Below are positions 43,401 to 54,005 of a DNA stretch of 64,000 nt, piece after piece. The position numbers and the translations under genes were made by a program. Where the stretch lies: positions 72,936,698 to 73,000,697 of the forward strand of contig OW121855.1 in NCBI GenBank assembly GCA_933228895.1, given 5' to 3'. The notes under the pieces were generated by a model, which was not told the origin of the DNA, did no database searches, and saw only the letters and a program-made list of their open reading frames with translations. The DNA comes from Platycnemis pennipes. Its lineage: Eukaryota; Arthropoda; Insecta; Odonata; Platycnemididae. The first letter of the stretch is position 1; the number at the start of each line of letters is the position of its first letter.

Positions 43401-44782
43401 GGTCGGTGGCAACCTTCAAGATGTTCAATCCTAGGGTTTGCGGAGTCGAATTTCTCCCTTAGTATGGATGAAACGTTTCCTTTGGAATAAATTTCACAAG
43501 AGATGGTATGGTGACATGATCTCAGCAGTCGGAACACATCGATTCTCTTTCCACTCAGAATTTTAAGGGTCACAAAGATCACATAACAAGAACATCAATT
43601 CCCTTAATCCAGTTAACCTACCCCTTTCGCAAATGTGATTGGAATACCGGATTCGCGTATTTGGGTTGTCGTCTGGCGTTCCTGACTCCTCCCCCATTCC
43701 TGAGACCCTTTGAGTCGTCGTGTCCCATCATGGGAAGGTCACCCAACCCCTCCTAACCCCACTTCGTCACATCCCTCAATCCTCCGAATGGGTGTGGCCG
43801 AAAATCGTAGCAAAGGGGACCGCCCCTCCACATGTCGAGAAAGCCTATCCTTTGAAACCCTTCCACGTTACCCCTCTACTAACAACGAGGCCTTATTTCC
43901 CCGCCTTCTCTCACCTTCACTCCGCAAACATCTCCCCTCCTGAAAGATGCAAATGACCTCCTTTTAACGTCATGGGGGGTCGGGATACTCAGCTGCGACG
44001 TACAAAAACTTCTTCCACGGTGGATTCAAAGACTTCAGCGCCTTTTGTGTATCATCAGGATGCTAAATGAACCCCTCGCTTCACTATGCACAACACTTTC
44101 CTCGTTTGACTTCCATCTTTTATTCCACGGGTTCGCGACACAAACCTTCAGCTCTCCCGTGAGTTCTGCTCGTGATTACACAAGCTTGCGCAGGACTCAG
44201 TTCGTTATTTTGAAGGAAATTCATCCATATATACATACACACACAGTGCTTGGCAAGGTACCGAGAGCGTCTGTGGCAGGAGGTGGAGGTGCCACGTCAG
44301 TAATGTACTACCGTCCAATTCACACCACACTATCAGCAGTTACCCTTTGACAGGCTTTGCCATCAGTATCAATAATCAAGAAAGTTAGAACGTAATATAG
44401 GTATAGGAGGCATCGCAGCTTATTGGAGTTGTCAGTGGTCATATTGGTAGGTATTGCTACCTGCTGTATTGGAACGGATGAAGTTGTTCTTGCGTGCGGT
44501 AAAATGGGGAATATGCGATTAGTATGATGGCTCATGAAATGCACTTTTTAAACTCGCCAAAAAACAGAGAAAGGTATGTAAAAAGGCGTCTAATATGTAG
44601 TTCAAATAGGTTAATTTCGAACCAATATAAAATTAACTCCCAGGTGATTCAAATACATTAATATTCCATGTCCCTTAGGAATATTATCCGGCGCCGTGGC
44701 GCCAGCGCGGTGCGATAAAATATGGGAACGATTTCATTGTTATTTATTCAAGTGAATTGTTTTCTTGATCTATTTTATGATA
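40461..44782. other. Long stretch without recognised elements
   Basis: No SINE-A, LINE or inverted-repeat signature detected. 42156-42504 (minus) holds two overlapping frames of 92 and 72 codons of ordinary-looking composition but no recognised family. 43680-43960 is C-rich with overlapping frames. 44255-44300 (CTGTGGCAGGAGGTGGAGG) weakly resembles a CR1-type 3' end. Confidence 0.35.
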
Positions 44783-44989
44783 ATATTTTTATAGTCAGGA
44801 GTTTAAGGCAGTTATAATTAAAATGCCAAAACTTTTGCCAACGTTTCGGATAGCTATGTATCCATATTCAGGGCTGTAATGGTGAAAATTTGTTTTTAAT
44901 CAATTTTTAAAGCAGAATATACACAATAAACAGCCATTAAAAAGAAAAATATGTGAAGACATCTTCAAAATTACATTACCTTCAAGTTT

Positions 44990-45226
44990 ATATGAGAGCG
45001 TATCGGTATTTACTTTGTGGACACGGCTTATATCAATGTTAAATAAAAAAATCTCTGATACAAATTCCACGCTTTAATCCCTTTCCACACCTCCGACCAT
45101 GGTTTCGGCACAGTATGCCATCATCAGGGTCATGTTGATGGTATAATGAGCCGAAACCATGGTCAGAGGTGTTGAAAGGGATTAAAGTGTGGAAATTTTA
45201 CCATTGACCTTTTTTTATTTAACATG
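44990..45226. mobile_element. Nested foldback with 13-bp target duplication
   Basis: Flanked by the direct repeat TACCTTCAAGTTT (44977-44989 and 45227-45239). The inner part, 45034-45226, is an almost complete palindrome: ATGTTAAATAAAAAAA ends, then CTTTAATCCCTTTC(C)ACACCTC(C)GACCATGGTTTCGGC and its complement. Each arm keeps GAAACCAUGGUC, the 3' half of a hammerhead-like core. Confidence 0.75.
45091..45131 (-). ncRNA. Hammerhead ribozyme-like core in nested foldback
   Basis: Minus strand: CUGAUGA (45121-45127), U, stem II GGCA-UACUG-UGCC (45107-45119), GAAA (45103-45106), palindrome CCAUGG (45097-45102), UC (45095-45096), then GGAG. Core bases are intact, but stem I next to the core offers only two pairs here (CC with GG). 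Confidence 0.45.
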
Positions 45227-45376
45227 TACCTTCAAGTTTTTTGATATTTTATTTACATTTGTAATTTCGTTGCTTTTTTTACGGCCCTAAAGATAAATAC
45301 ATACATATCCGAAACGTTGCTAAAAGTTTTGGTATTTTAATTCTAATTGACCTAAACTCCTGTCTATAAAAAATAT

Positions 45377-46169
45377 ACATATATTGTTATTTATGTTTTC
45401 ATAAACATGCAGTGGCATAAGAAACACAATGTTTTGTGCGGAGTCGCAAGGGTCTAATCCATTCCAAGTGACCCCATTCTGGCTTCATTGACACGCATAG
45501 ACTAGTAGGCATATACAGTACATTCTAACCACCTAGAAATAAATCCATCCAAAAATAATTTTTTTTTTCGTGGTGGTGGTCTTGAGTTTTTAGGTGCTCG
45601 AACGGCTATGCTTATATTGCGTCGCCCTTACGCTTTTTACAGTTATCGCCCTTATATCCCGCTGTAATTTAACGAGGGCTAACTCTAGTGTACGTGCATG
45701 TGACAGAGTCGACGAAATATATGAGACGCAGTAAGGAGGAAAAATTTCCAAATAAGAATGGACCTGAAGAAGTGCTTCGTCAACAAGGGCACCAAGTTGC
45801 TTGTCGGAAAACATCTACTAGAAGAATCCAATTACGTTCAGTTTCAAGGGAAATATTGTTATCTTCGATGGTAAGGAACGTCGAATTGGCCACTCAATTT
45901 TAAGATAATTTTAAAAAATCGAAAGGAAGGGACAAAGAATTATGTTAACTTAGAATGAGAAGATCACTCGCGCGCATACGGTCATTCATTTTTTCTTGTA
46001 CTTCTGTTTTTTAACTTTAACCTTCCCTCATCCTCTCTATTTATATTGAGCTTAGCTTTATCCTTTTTGCTCATGTACTTAGGCCTTGGTTTTCCTCGTG
46101 CCGTTTTTTTATCTTTTTTTCCCTCGGTTATATTTTTATCGCTTATTGTCTCTCACTTTAAGAATCTGT
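45377..46169. other. Spacer
   Basis: Open frames at 45590-45903 on both strands have no recognised domain. T-rich around 46000-46150. Confidence 0.4.
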
Positions 46170-46255
46170 GCCGGCCGAATTGGTTCAGTCACTAACGCTA
46201 TCGCCTGACTGCCAGAAAGTGCGGGTTCGAGTACCAATACGGCATGTGTATTGTG
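46170..46255 (+). repeat. tRNA-like SINE head
   Basis: GCCGGCCGAATTGGTTCAGTCACTAACGC (A-box-like) and B-box GGGTTCGAGTACC at 46224-46236. The body after about 46255 is not recognised. Confidence 0.55.
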
Positions 46256-46474
46256 TTTGTCTTCGGATCAAACTATTGATTACGTTAGGTTAGACAGTGC
46301 ATGGAATATATGTATATAATTAGACGACCCTAAGACGTAATTCTTGTACTGAAAGAGGCTAACCTATGTACTCCTATCCTCCTTTTCCTCATTTCACGCA
46401 TATGAACTCAATCTAAAGAATAACCTATTGGAACTCTTCTCCTGAAGGCTAATTCATCTTCTAATTCATCGTCA

Positions 46475-47150
46475 TTACAAGTCAGCCAACCTCAAATCGA
46501 CTTGGCGTAGCTCTCCACTCTATTATCCCATCAGCTGGCTTCTTCATATTAACAGAATGCTTATCATTCACATCCTTTACAGTTCGTTTCATACTTTTCA
46601 TGCAACCTCTTAATTTGCCATTCTTCCCATTCACATTTCTCTCGACAACCGTGTTAATCGTACCTACATTTCTCACAAAATGTCCGATTGAGTTGTCCCG
46701 TCTTTTTTTTCAAAGTTTTCTGATGATCTCTCTTTTCTCCCACTCTTCTTAGGGCTTTTTTTGTTTTTCATTCGATTGATATATTTTACGTCCATTATTC
46801 CTCTGTAGCATCACATTTCAAATGCTTCTAGCCTCGATTTCTCTGCTACTGTTATCGTCTATGCCTCACAGTCATTAAGAAACATGCTCCAGATGTATGT
46901 TGTAATGAAGTGATTCCTTACATCCACGCTTGTAGTTCCAGCTGCAAATACATTCTTTTTTTGCAAAATGCTCTTTTTACTTCTGGTATTCTTCTGTGTA
47001 TTTCTTTTTTCCTTTGTCTTTCTTTGGCTACGCTTCCGAGATAACAATTCTCTTTGCGTTGGTTTTTCCCTCCCATTTCTTCCCACCCTTTCTTTTCTTT
47101 ATAATACCTTACTGAATATTTAAACTGAGACGTAATTAGGGAAGAGTAAC
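46475..47150 (-). pseudogene. RTE-like LINE: reverse transcriptase C-terminus and 3' end
   Basis: The 5' end (right) near 47150 encodes KVGSYSSLITSQ in a worn frame. Then come RRIPEVKRAFCKKRMYL and a frameshifted FITTYIWSMFLNDCEA (46859-46930), EAFEMW (about 46820), and finally VNGKNGKL...MKSMKRTVKDV..SVNMKKPADGIIEWRA before the stop at 46482. Many stops and frameshifts. The terminal CCTAGGATTG block is lost, so the 3' end is also worn. Confidence 0.75.
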
Positions 47151-47779
47151 TCCCAACTTTCATCCTTTCAGATTTACGAATAATTCTTTTCCTAAATCCT
47201 CAATATATGCTGGTTGGTCCGAATACTGCCTGACGGTATTTTTTAGTCTGTTCCCCCACATCTCCGCTCTAGGCTCTCCGCATATCCTCGCTATAGAAAC
47301 CCCCTAACTTAGGGTGGAAAAATCATAGAAACTCTCAAAATTAAGCGTCGTCGTACTACATGTGCATATATTACCCAAGTACTCTCTCTCTCTCGCCATT
47401 TGTGAGAGACGAGAAGTCAGAAATGGTTTGGACAGGATAAGGAATGGAGGAAAGTCTCTAATTGCTTTACGACTTCCTCCCCAATTATTAAAGTTCTGGC
47501 CTACCGAATTTCCCAATTACGACCTTGGGTGGATTATTGGAGAGCCCTTCCCCCGCAGTGGGAAGGGGATGAGGGGCTGCGCTAATTAAAAAGACCTAGG
47601 CTTGGCTCCACTCACACATCCATTACAACGCGAAATGTCACACGAAGGGAGCTCTATTTTATCACTGTGAGCTAGAGAGAGAGTCCACCCGACTTACCTT
47701 TTTCCAGTTAATTCCGCGATATGTTGAATTTTATTGCGTTCCCAGGGATATCATCCATGGTTCCATAGCACACCGAAAG
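47151..47779. other. Spacer
   Basis: CTCTCTCTCTC at 47384-47396. No gene or repeat recognised. Confidence 0.4.
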
Positions 47780-48094
47780 AAATACGTCATGAGTTCTCAA
47801 CGCATTACTTACCCACCATGTCATACTGACGGTCTGATGCTGAATATTTGTTCTTTGTACCGAACCTTTGGATTAAAATTGATTCATTGTGTCACGCCAA
47901 TGAAGGTTGGTTTAACCGAATATGATAGTACTTGGCCCCAAAAAAACAAAACAGAAATGTATCATAAATCCTTCATAGCTACAGTATCAAGAAACTGGAA
48001 TTCACTTCCAATTGGTGTTAAAACATGCCAATCTGTACCCTGTTTTAAAATAAAATTATTTAATCATATATACATGAAAAACTGTCAACCTTAA
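47780..48094 (+). pseudogene. CR1/L2-like LINE reverse transcriptase C-terminus
   Basis: The open frame ending at 48094 closes with SFIATVSRNWNSLPIGVKTC, then FKIKLFNHIY. The pattern SF....R.WNSLP........S...FK..LF.HI is the standard C-terminal end of CR1/L2/Daphne-group polyproteins. The upstream part of the frame (from 47789) is compatible but not diagnostic. The adjacent 3' UTR with hairpin and (ATT)n tail confirms the call. Confidence 0.75.
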
Positions 48095-48472
48095 AAATGC
48101 AGCTATTTCAATTAATATTATCATACATAGTCTCAATGTACCTTGACTTTATCTTATAGTGTATCAAGTATTATTTTTTAACATTTGTTAACTCCTCCTG
48201 TTGTTTTTGATGTCGTCAAATTGTGAATTTCATTCTTGTATACTCCACTTCAATAGGATTTCTATTATAATTATGGAATTTGGAGTAATACCTTATATTA
48301 TTTTGATCATTTTTTTTGTGTATTAAAACATGTATTATAGTAAGTACTATTGTATGCACTTTTGTTTTCGTTTTTGGAAATATTATGTAAGCTTAGTGAT
48401 ATTTTCTTTAAAGTCTGAAAGACCTTAAAAGGTCTACGACAATAAACGTTTATTATTATTATTATTATTAAA
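48095..48472 (+). mobile_element. 3' UTR of CR1/L2-like LINE with hairpin and (ATT)n tail
   Basis: A+T-rich UTR ending with GACCTT-AA-AAGGTC (hairpin at 48420-48435), AATAAACG, then the (TTA)n microsatellite at 48449-48470. A terminal hairpin plus short tandem tail is how L2/CR1-type elements end. Confidence 0.75.
48449..48470. repeat. (ATT)n microsatellite tail
   Basis: Seven TTA units; forms the 3' tail of the LINE to its left. Confidence 0.9.
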
Positions 48473-49519
48473 AAATGTTATTTGTCGTACTATGCCTCGT
48501 ACTTTATCCATGGGTACCTTGAGTAGTAACCCCGACTGTACCTAACAAAATGGTGGACCTTGACACTCAAATCAGTTGCTGTGCCATCTCCAGGGTATTC
48601 CTCCCACCTCGGTCTTCATGATCTGACCAACCAAAGTACGCACGGGTTTCAGCATATTTTCAACATCATCAGTAAAGATGTCCTCACTAGATTTCTGCTA
48701 AAAATAACTTCTGTTTTGGCGTTTAATACCTACTTACTTTTTCTTCTCTCTACTTTTAGCATTTTTACTTCTTGCTCATTTCACTCTCTCTGCCTCATAA
48801 TTCTCTCCGGAAATATACCCCCCCCCCTCCCCCCGACAATGCCTAATACTTCGAATTTACTCTTCATTTTTACACCCATATACTTTCTCCATTCCTTTAC
48901 GGATCATCATCTCAAATTCCGCGAATCTTTTATTATATTCTTCCTCGAATTTTCACAATTCTTGCAAGATACTTAAAGAGCGCGTATTTAATCTTCCTGT
49001 TATAAGGCCTCTCGTATCAGGGAAAGTCTTATTTCGACGGAAACCTGAAAAATGTCGTTCTTTGCCCGCCTTCTTCCTAAATACTACTCTAGTAGCTGTG
49101 TTTCTCCATCCATTTCTGCCCTCCTACGTTTTTATCTATCATTGAATTTTTCTTTGCGTAATTCATCAATTAGGATTTCTTATATCTTCATTCCGTTTTT
49201 CTTGCAGTGAATCTGTACCTCAAATAGCAGGATTTGCTAGCTCTTGGGTGACTGCTTAACGAACATTTGGTCATATTTAAAGACGAGCCATTTTGTTGAC
49301 TCTCTTACTATTCTTATTCCTGTATCAACTTCACTCAGAGCTTACTTTATTTTAATCTTTGAAAGCTATTGCATTTGTAAGTACGTCGACAACTGTGTTT
49401 TATCCAAATCCGGGTATCAATTCTGAAAACTTTCCTACTCTGGATAAAGTGACGAAGCTGGATATTATTTTTCGGGAAATATTTCAATATTTTCCTAGAT
49501 CATAATTACAATTTAGGTG
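48473..49519. other. T-rich spacer
   Basis: A 138-codon plus-strand open frame (48560-48976), rich in Phe, Leu, Ser and Thr, has no recognised domain and lies in pyrimidine-rich DNA. A CCCCCCCCCTCCCCCC run is at 48821-48836. Confidence 0.35.
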
Positions 49520-49608
49520 CTCCAAATGCTCCACCGGTGGGATTCGAAACCAGGACATTTGGGTAGCCTGATTGACACATTACGGACTTGGCTACCACGG
49601 CTGGTTTC
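49520..49608 (-). repeat. tRNA-like SINE head
   Basis: Complement of GTGGGATTCGAAACCAGGAC gives a B box (49538-49550). ACTTGGCTACCACGG supplies the A-box end on the minus strand. Confidence 0.5.
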
Positions 49609-49858
49609 CTACATCCCTACTTTACCACTAAACAAAGGTTTCTAAGAAGCAGCTTTTACGGCATACCAAGCATTTCTATTAAATATTGACCCATACGGTT
49701 GCTGAAAACTACGCCATCTCATATATTTACTAATTTATTGATTATTTTGATGAAATCATGTAAGCGAATTCTGAAGATTCTGGCGATATGGAGAGGATGC
49801 GAAACATGATAACATAGAAAGAAAACACGATCCACATCCACAAAAATAACAAAGTTTA

Positions 49859-49899
49859 CTACGACCCGGGTTTCACTGTATTACAGTATCATCAGGTAG
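49859..49899 (-). ncRNA. Type I hammerhead ribozyme candidate
   Basis: Minus strand 5' to 3': stem I CUAC (49896-49899), CUGAUGA (49889-49895), U, stem II ACUGU-AAU-ACAGU (49875-49887), GAAA (49871-49874), palindrome CCCGGG (49865-49870) which with the flanking A and U makes a loopless stem III, UC (49863-49864), then GUAG (49859-49862) pairing with CUAC. All core bases of the hammerhead are present. Predicted cleavage follows the C, between plus positions 49863 and 49862. Function is inferred from structure only. Confidence 0.6.
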
Positions 49900-49902
49900 A
49901 GC

Positions 49903-49943
49903 CTACCTGATGATGCTGTAATATAGTGAACCCCAGGTTGTAG
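49903..49943 (+). ncRNA. Type I hammerhead-like core, one core change
   Basis: Plus strand: CUAC (49903-49906), CUGAUGA (49907-49913), U, stem II GCUGU-AAU-AUAGU (915-927 of this kilobase block, 49915-49927, with one mismatch), GAAC for GAAA (49928-49931), CCCAGG (49932-49937), UU, and GUAG (49940-49943) pairing with CUAC. The damaged GAAA and stem III suggest reduced or no activity. Confidence 0.45.
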
Positions 49944-49993
49944 TAAATTTTAATATTTTTGTGGATTTGGCTCGTGTTTTCTTTTATGTTATC

Positions 49994-51439
49994 AAATCAT
50001 ATAAGATCATTTTTATGCAATTACTCGGCGTTTACTTGGAACCGAAATCGCAATTTTGTACACAAAATCGTTAGATGGAAACGAAAAATGAATTTAGTGA
50101 AAAAATGTATCTTCAAACCACAACCATTCAGTCATAAATCAAAAATTTAAATAATCAAAAGGTGACCCCCACCGAAGAAACTGCTTTGATATCATTGACG
50201 TCATTTTCCTCCCGTCCTTGACTGCTTGTAAGGGAAGGAAAGGGAGAGAAGGAGGGTTCTCGGAAGGTCTGCTCGCACAGATCCTGTCGCAACCGCACCT
50301 GTTGGCAGAGTCAGCTGTGCGTTTCCCATAGCGATAAGGCGAAGTAGCTTCGCGGGCTTAGTTAACTGATCACTGAATCACAACTGAATCACTATTGTGA
50401 TTGGACGAATTCGATGACGCAAGAGGTTGCACCACGCCCACTTTTCCGAAAGGGTTAAAAAAATCAGTGTTTCGCCGCTTATAACTCGAGAAATAATTGA
50501 CGGATCAAAAGAATGAAAAATACGGGTCTTTTTAGTTTAAAAACTCTATCAGATTCGGCTATAAAAAATATGGTAAACGACCCCATTCACTCTGATACCT
50601 CCAATCAAACTCCATATTTATGCTTATTCATTACTTTGACACGTAATATTATGAAAGGAATGCGTCTCACCTGAGGAATTCTGCATTTTATAACCATTCG
50701 TACTCTCCTGCATGTAAGTGAGTTTCATACAATTTCATGATGTGTTTTGTCCTGTTCCTTACGGCATGTTGTTACGGTTTTGTATTATGTAGAGGTCTCT
50801 TTAGATACCGCCACCTAAATTGAAGCTGTGCGTTTTTCCGGGTATTTAATCGTTCTGAAAAATCACATATGGTTTTGGGATGTAGTCTCATACTGTGATG
50901 TGCGTCTCAATTATCACTAGGCTTATTTTAGTAATTGATTAGCTTTGCCCTAAATAACTAGACCGGCCTTCGTGTTGAATAATGTGGTTGTCCGGTCCAG
51001 GAAAACATCAGTAACCCATCTGCAGATGGGACTCTAATCTGAGAAATATCTAAGATTAAACCAATGCCACTCCCTAGGTCTATCCCTCATATGTCTAAAA
51101 AATAACCCCACATAATTCTCCATACTTATCCTTCTACGCCATAACTAGTTTTGTACCTGATCAAGGCGTCACCCTTCCTTGAAAATACTCTCTTTACTTT
51201 GGCTTGATGTAGATAAATTCTTCCCACTGCCTCTGAAGATTGTAAAAAGCGAAAATTTAAGTTTTTTGCTTCTTTAAACCTCCGTCCTTAATTTCAGAGT
51301 CCTGTCTCTGTCGTTCGCAACCACATTTTCTTTCTCATGGCTTACGCGTCTTTCCAGAACTTTGTTTTTTTTTACTTTTTGGAGCGAATATATTCCACCC
51401 AACACGGTAGGCTTCTGTTGATTTCTACCCACCTTAGTT
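49994..51439. other. Spacer
   Basis: TGACGTCA at 50196-50203. Purine-rich GGGAAGGAAAGGGAGAGAAGGAGGG near 50233-50257. No gene or repeat recognised. Confidence 0.4.
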
Positions 51440-52700
51440 TTACGCATTCTTCCTCCTCGAGTGTTTTTTTCGAGCCGTTCCTCCCCGACGAAGCGAGTGC
51501 GCATTGAGGGCCGCGAGTCGGGCAAACGCGACCTAACAGGTAAAGGAAGGAGGATAGCGGAGAGGAGGGAATCATCAAACGGGACGTTTTTATAAGGGAA
51601 TGAAAAAGAGTAGGAAAAACGAATGCATCGAGAGTGGAAGAGGTAGAAAGGGAGGAAGAAGGAAGGATGAGGGAGGAAGGAAAAAATTGACTCTGCTCTT
51701 TGCCGCCCGCCCCTCGTTCCCGGCGTCTCAACTTTTTCCAACCCCACTACATCACACCCACCCTCTCTCGCTCACTCTGCTGCTCTTCCCTGCGCTTTTA
51801 CCCTTTTTCTCGAAGCAAGCTCCCTCTAGCTCTGCCCCAGGGTTTCTGTCCATCCCCCACACCCTCTGTCGGGGGCCTTCCAACAGCCTTTTTTTCCCAT
51901 CCAAAGCCCCTTCACCCCCACACCCCCCGGCGAACCCTTCTCCCTATTCCTCCCCTCTCCCACCCCCCAATCTTTTCCATCCCCTTCAGGGTCCATACTC
52001 CAGACCCTATCCACCCCTTCCCTCAATGTTTCCACCCTAGGTCTTCCCTCCCCTTCATTTCCCTTTGACCTGCCACGGCTAACTCCTCTACCATTTCTCA
52101 CGTCGCTACCCCCGCACTTGGGAGCCCCTTCAGAAAATCCTCATTCGGAGTTTTCTCTATTTCTCTCTTCTCCTTCTCTTCCTCTTCCTCTCTCTCTCTT
52201 ATTCTTTCCCCTTTCCTTCTTATTCTCCTCCTCCTTCCCTCGCCTCCTTTTTCCATAAAGCTAATTTCGTTCCTCCGTCCCCCCTATCTCTTCCGAACCG
52301 GCGCCTATCCTCCTCAGGCAATCCGTTTATATTCCCCGTCCGCCACTCCCCAAGCAAGTCTGCAGTTTTCCTCCCTCGCTGTTTTTATTCAATCCCTCGC
52401 CCTATTTTGTTTATTTTTAATCGCGCCAAGTGGCCCTGTGTATTATTTCCTCGGACGTGCGGGGAAAAAATTTCCGTTCCTTCCCTGCTTTGACCGTGGT
52501 GGCTGGAACTGTGCTGGGGACTCGCGGTGGCGATTGAAATAAAATAAAAGTCACGATTCTGGAGAGGGGAGTTTTTTTCGGTTTCGCGATGGGAAAGTTG
52601 GTTCGGAATTAGCCGCCGCAGATGTAATCAGGGTTCTCTGGAACTGTCGGGAATCAGGGGCCATTGTCGCGACTCATCCTTCATAACTTGAGCATGCGTG
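51440..52700. other. Strongly strand-asymmetric C+T-rich block
   Basis: 51700-52260 is almost entirely pyrimidine on the plus strand in long runs (CTTCTCCTTCTCTTCCTCTTCC and alike), flanked by purine-rich 51590-51690 and CpG-containing 51480-51540 and 52270-52700. Overlapping frames of 90-157 codons on both strands are a by-product of low stop density. No domain is recognised. Confidence 0.5.
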
Positions 52701-53714
52701 GTGAAACGAAAGCCTTTTTGAGGGTGAGATGTGCTCCTTTTAATTGCATCGTCGCTTTCGGCGTAACTTTTTGATTGAGGCGAAGAATGAGCGAAAGTGA
52801 GGGTGTTGCTCCTTCATTATCCTCATCAGCGAATAGTTCTGTTATTTTTTCCTCTGCTTGATTACTTGCACAATGCTTGAAACGTCTAAGTCTACATAAA
52901 ATAAGTATAATAAATAGTAGTGTCCACACCCCAATGTATTAACCAACCTTGGTTTCCATCTATACAGTCATTTTTTTAAGATCCAATGATGAGGAGGCAT
53001 TAATTAATAATTATACATGTGGTATGAGTTCTGTTAAGTCATTTCATTTAACATTAAAAGCACGTGTAATACCTCTTTTGTTATAGCAATCACTAATCAA
53101 TTCGAAATTCAAATTAAATACCATCTATTTATCTCAAATTTTTTATCTCATCTAAAAGATATAGACTAAGAGTAAGTTTTCGATCTCGTGTTAAATGTAA
53201 TTATTTTAATATGCGTTTTAATATTATGTGATTTGAATCAGTGGTCAAAATGGCATAAATCACAATCAACCCAAATGTAGCACCGGTAGTATGTGACCAC
53301 CAGATAGGGCCCTATTTACTCTGGCTGGTAATCATACGGTTGGAAAATAGACGCACTCCTATATTTTCAGCATCAAACCGTACCCAAGAGCGGGCTTCCT
53401 TTGATAGGCCGAGGGCTCAACAGGCAACGGGAACTGAATCAAAAACTCATAGTATGTTGCGGCCTTAAGGGTTGCAGTTGGTATAAATTTAGCAGGACGA
53501 ATACCTTTTTATAGCGGTGCTAAAACTGGTCCAACCGGTCGGTCTTTATTACACTGAGTCCACTGAGTCCTCATTGAGAGTGCAATAAAAGCTTCATAAA
53601 AATACTTCAAATCATTCCATTGGGCAGCAGTGAAGAAATTCTGTTTTTATGTCCTCCTGCTGCTGAGTTTATATTGCACTGTCTATTTGAAGCTGTACCC
53701 TAAATGCAAACTCA
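52701..53714. other. Spacer
   Basis: No gene or repeat recognised. A CACTGAGTC direct doublet lies at 53552-53571. Confidence 0.4.
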
Positions 53715-53810
53715 ACGTCTATACCCCAGGCGGGTTTCAAACCCGTGGGTATTGAACTGCCATGGTCGGATGTTACCAACAGCTGCACGACCGTCTGTTC
53801 GGGAGAATTT
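53715..53810 (-). repeat. tRNA-like SINE head
   Basis: GCGGGTTTCAAACCCGTGGG gives a perfectly paired T arm on the minus strand. GTTACCAACAGCTGCACGACCG continues to the A-box end. Related to 25715-25785. Confidence 0.5.
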
Positions 53811-54005
53811 ATCCTCATTCTTAATATATAAATCGAGTGTACTATGGCTTCTTGCAAAATTAAATATCGATCGTCGTGAAAGAAAAGAAAGACATCATGT
53901 GAAGCACAATCTTTGCTCCTTTAATACTTTGCGAAAGAGGCTCAAAGAAAAATTTCTTAAAGACGCAAAGGGCCATATATCACCTGAATATCAGTTTAAA
54001 TAAAG

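Larger units (their letters stand above)
44783..45376. mobile_element. Inverted-repeat element with ~90-bp termini (PLE-like)
   Basis: Left arm 44783-44874 and right arm 45284-45376 are reverse complements with about ten differences (ATAGTCAGGAGTTTAAGG against the complement of CCTAAACTCCTGTCTAT, and AACGTTTCGGATA against TATCCGAAACGTT). Each arm carries the phrase CCGAAACGTT preceded by a short hairpin (GGATACATAGCTATCC), which is typical of PLE-type terminal repeats. A second element is nested at 44990-45226. Confidence 0.65.
49765..49993. mobile_element. PLE-like foldback with paired hammerhead cores
   Basis: A palindrome of about 186 bp (49808-49993) with ends GATAACATAGAAAGAAAACACG / CGTGTTTTCTTTTATGTTATC. 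Each arm has a complete or nearly complete hammerhead-like core. The left flank 49765-49807 (ATTCTGGCGATATGGAGAGG, GCGAAACATGATAAC) is the complement of 1068-1110, so the two loci are copies of one element inserted in opposite orientations. Inverted terminal-repeat pairs are a known insertion form of Penelope-like elements. Confidence 0.7.

Noticed and set aside
44255..44300. CR1-type 3' end
   Set aside because: CTGTGGCAGGAGGTGGAGG alone is too short and its flanks do not follow the family.
48560..48976. 138-codon plus-strand frame
   Set aside because: Pyrimidine-rich DNA with a low-complexity hydrophobic product; includes a C15-type run; no relative recognised.
51274..52101. Five overlapping frames of 91-157 codons
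   Set aside because: Low-complexity Pro/Ser/Phe or Arg/Gly/Glu products of a C+T-rich block; mutually exclusive frames and strands.
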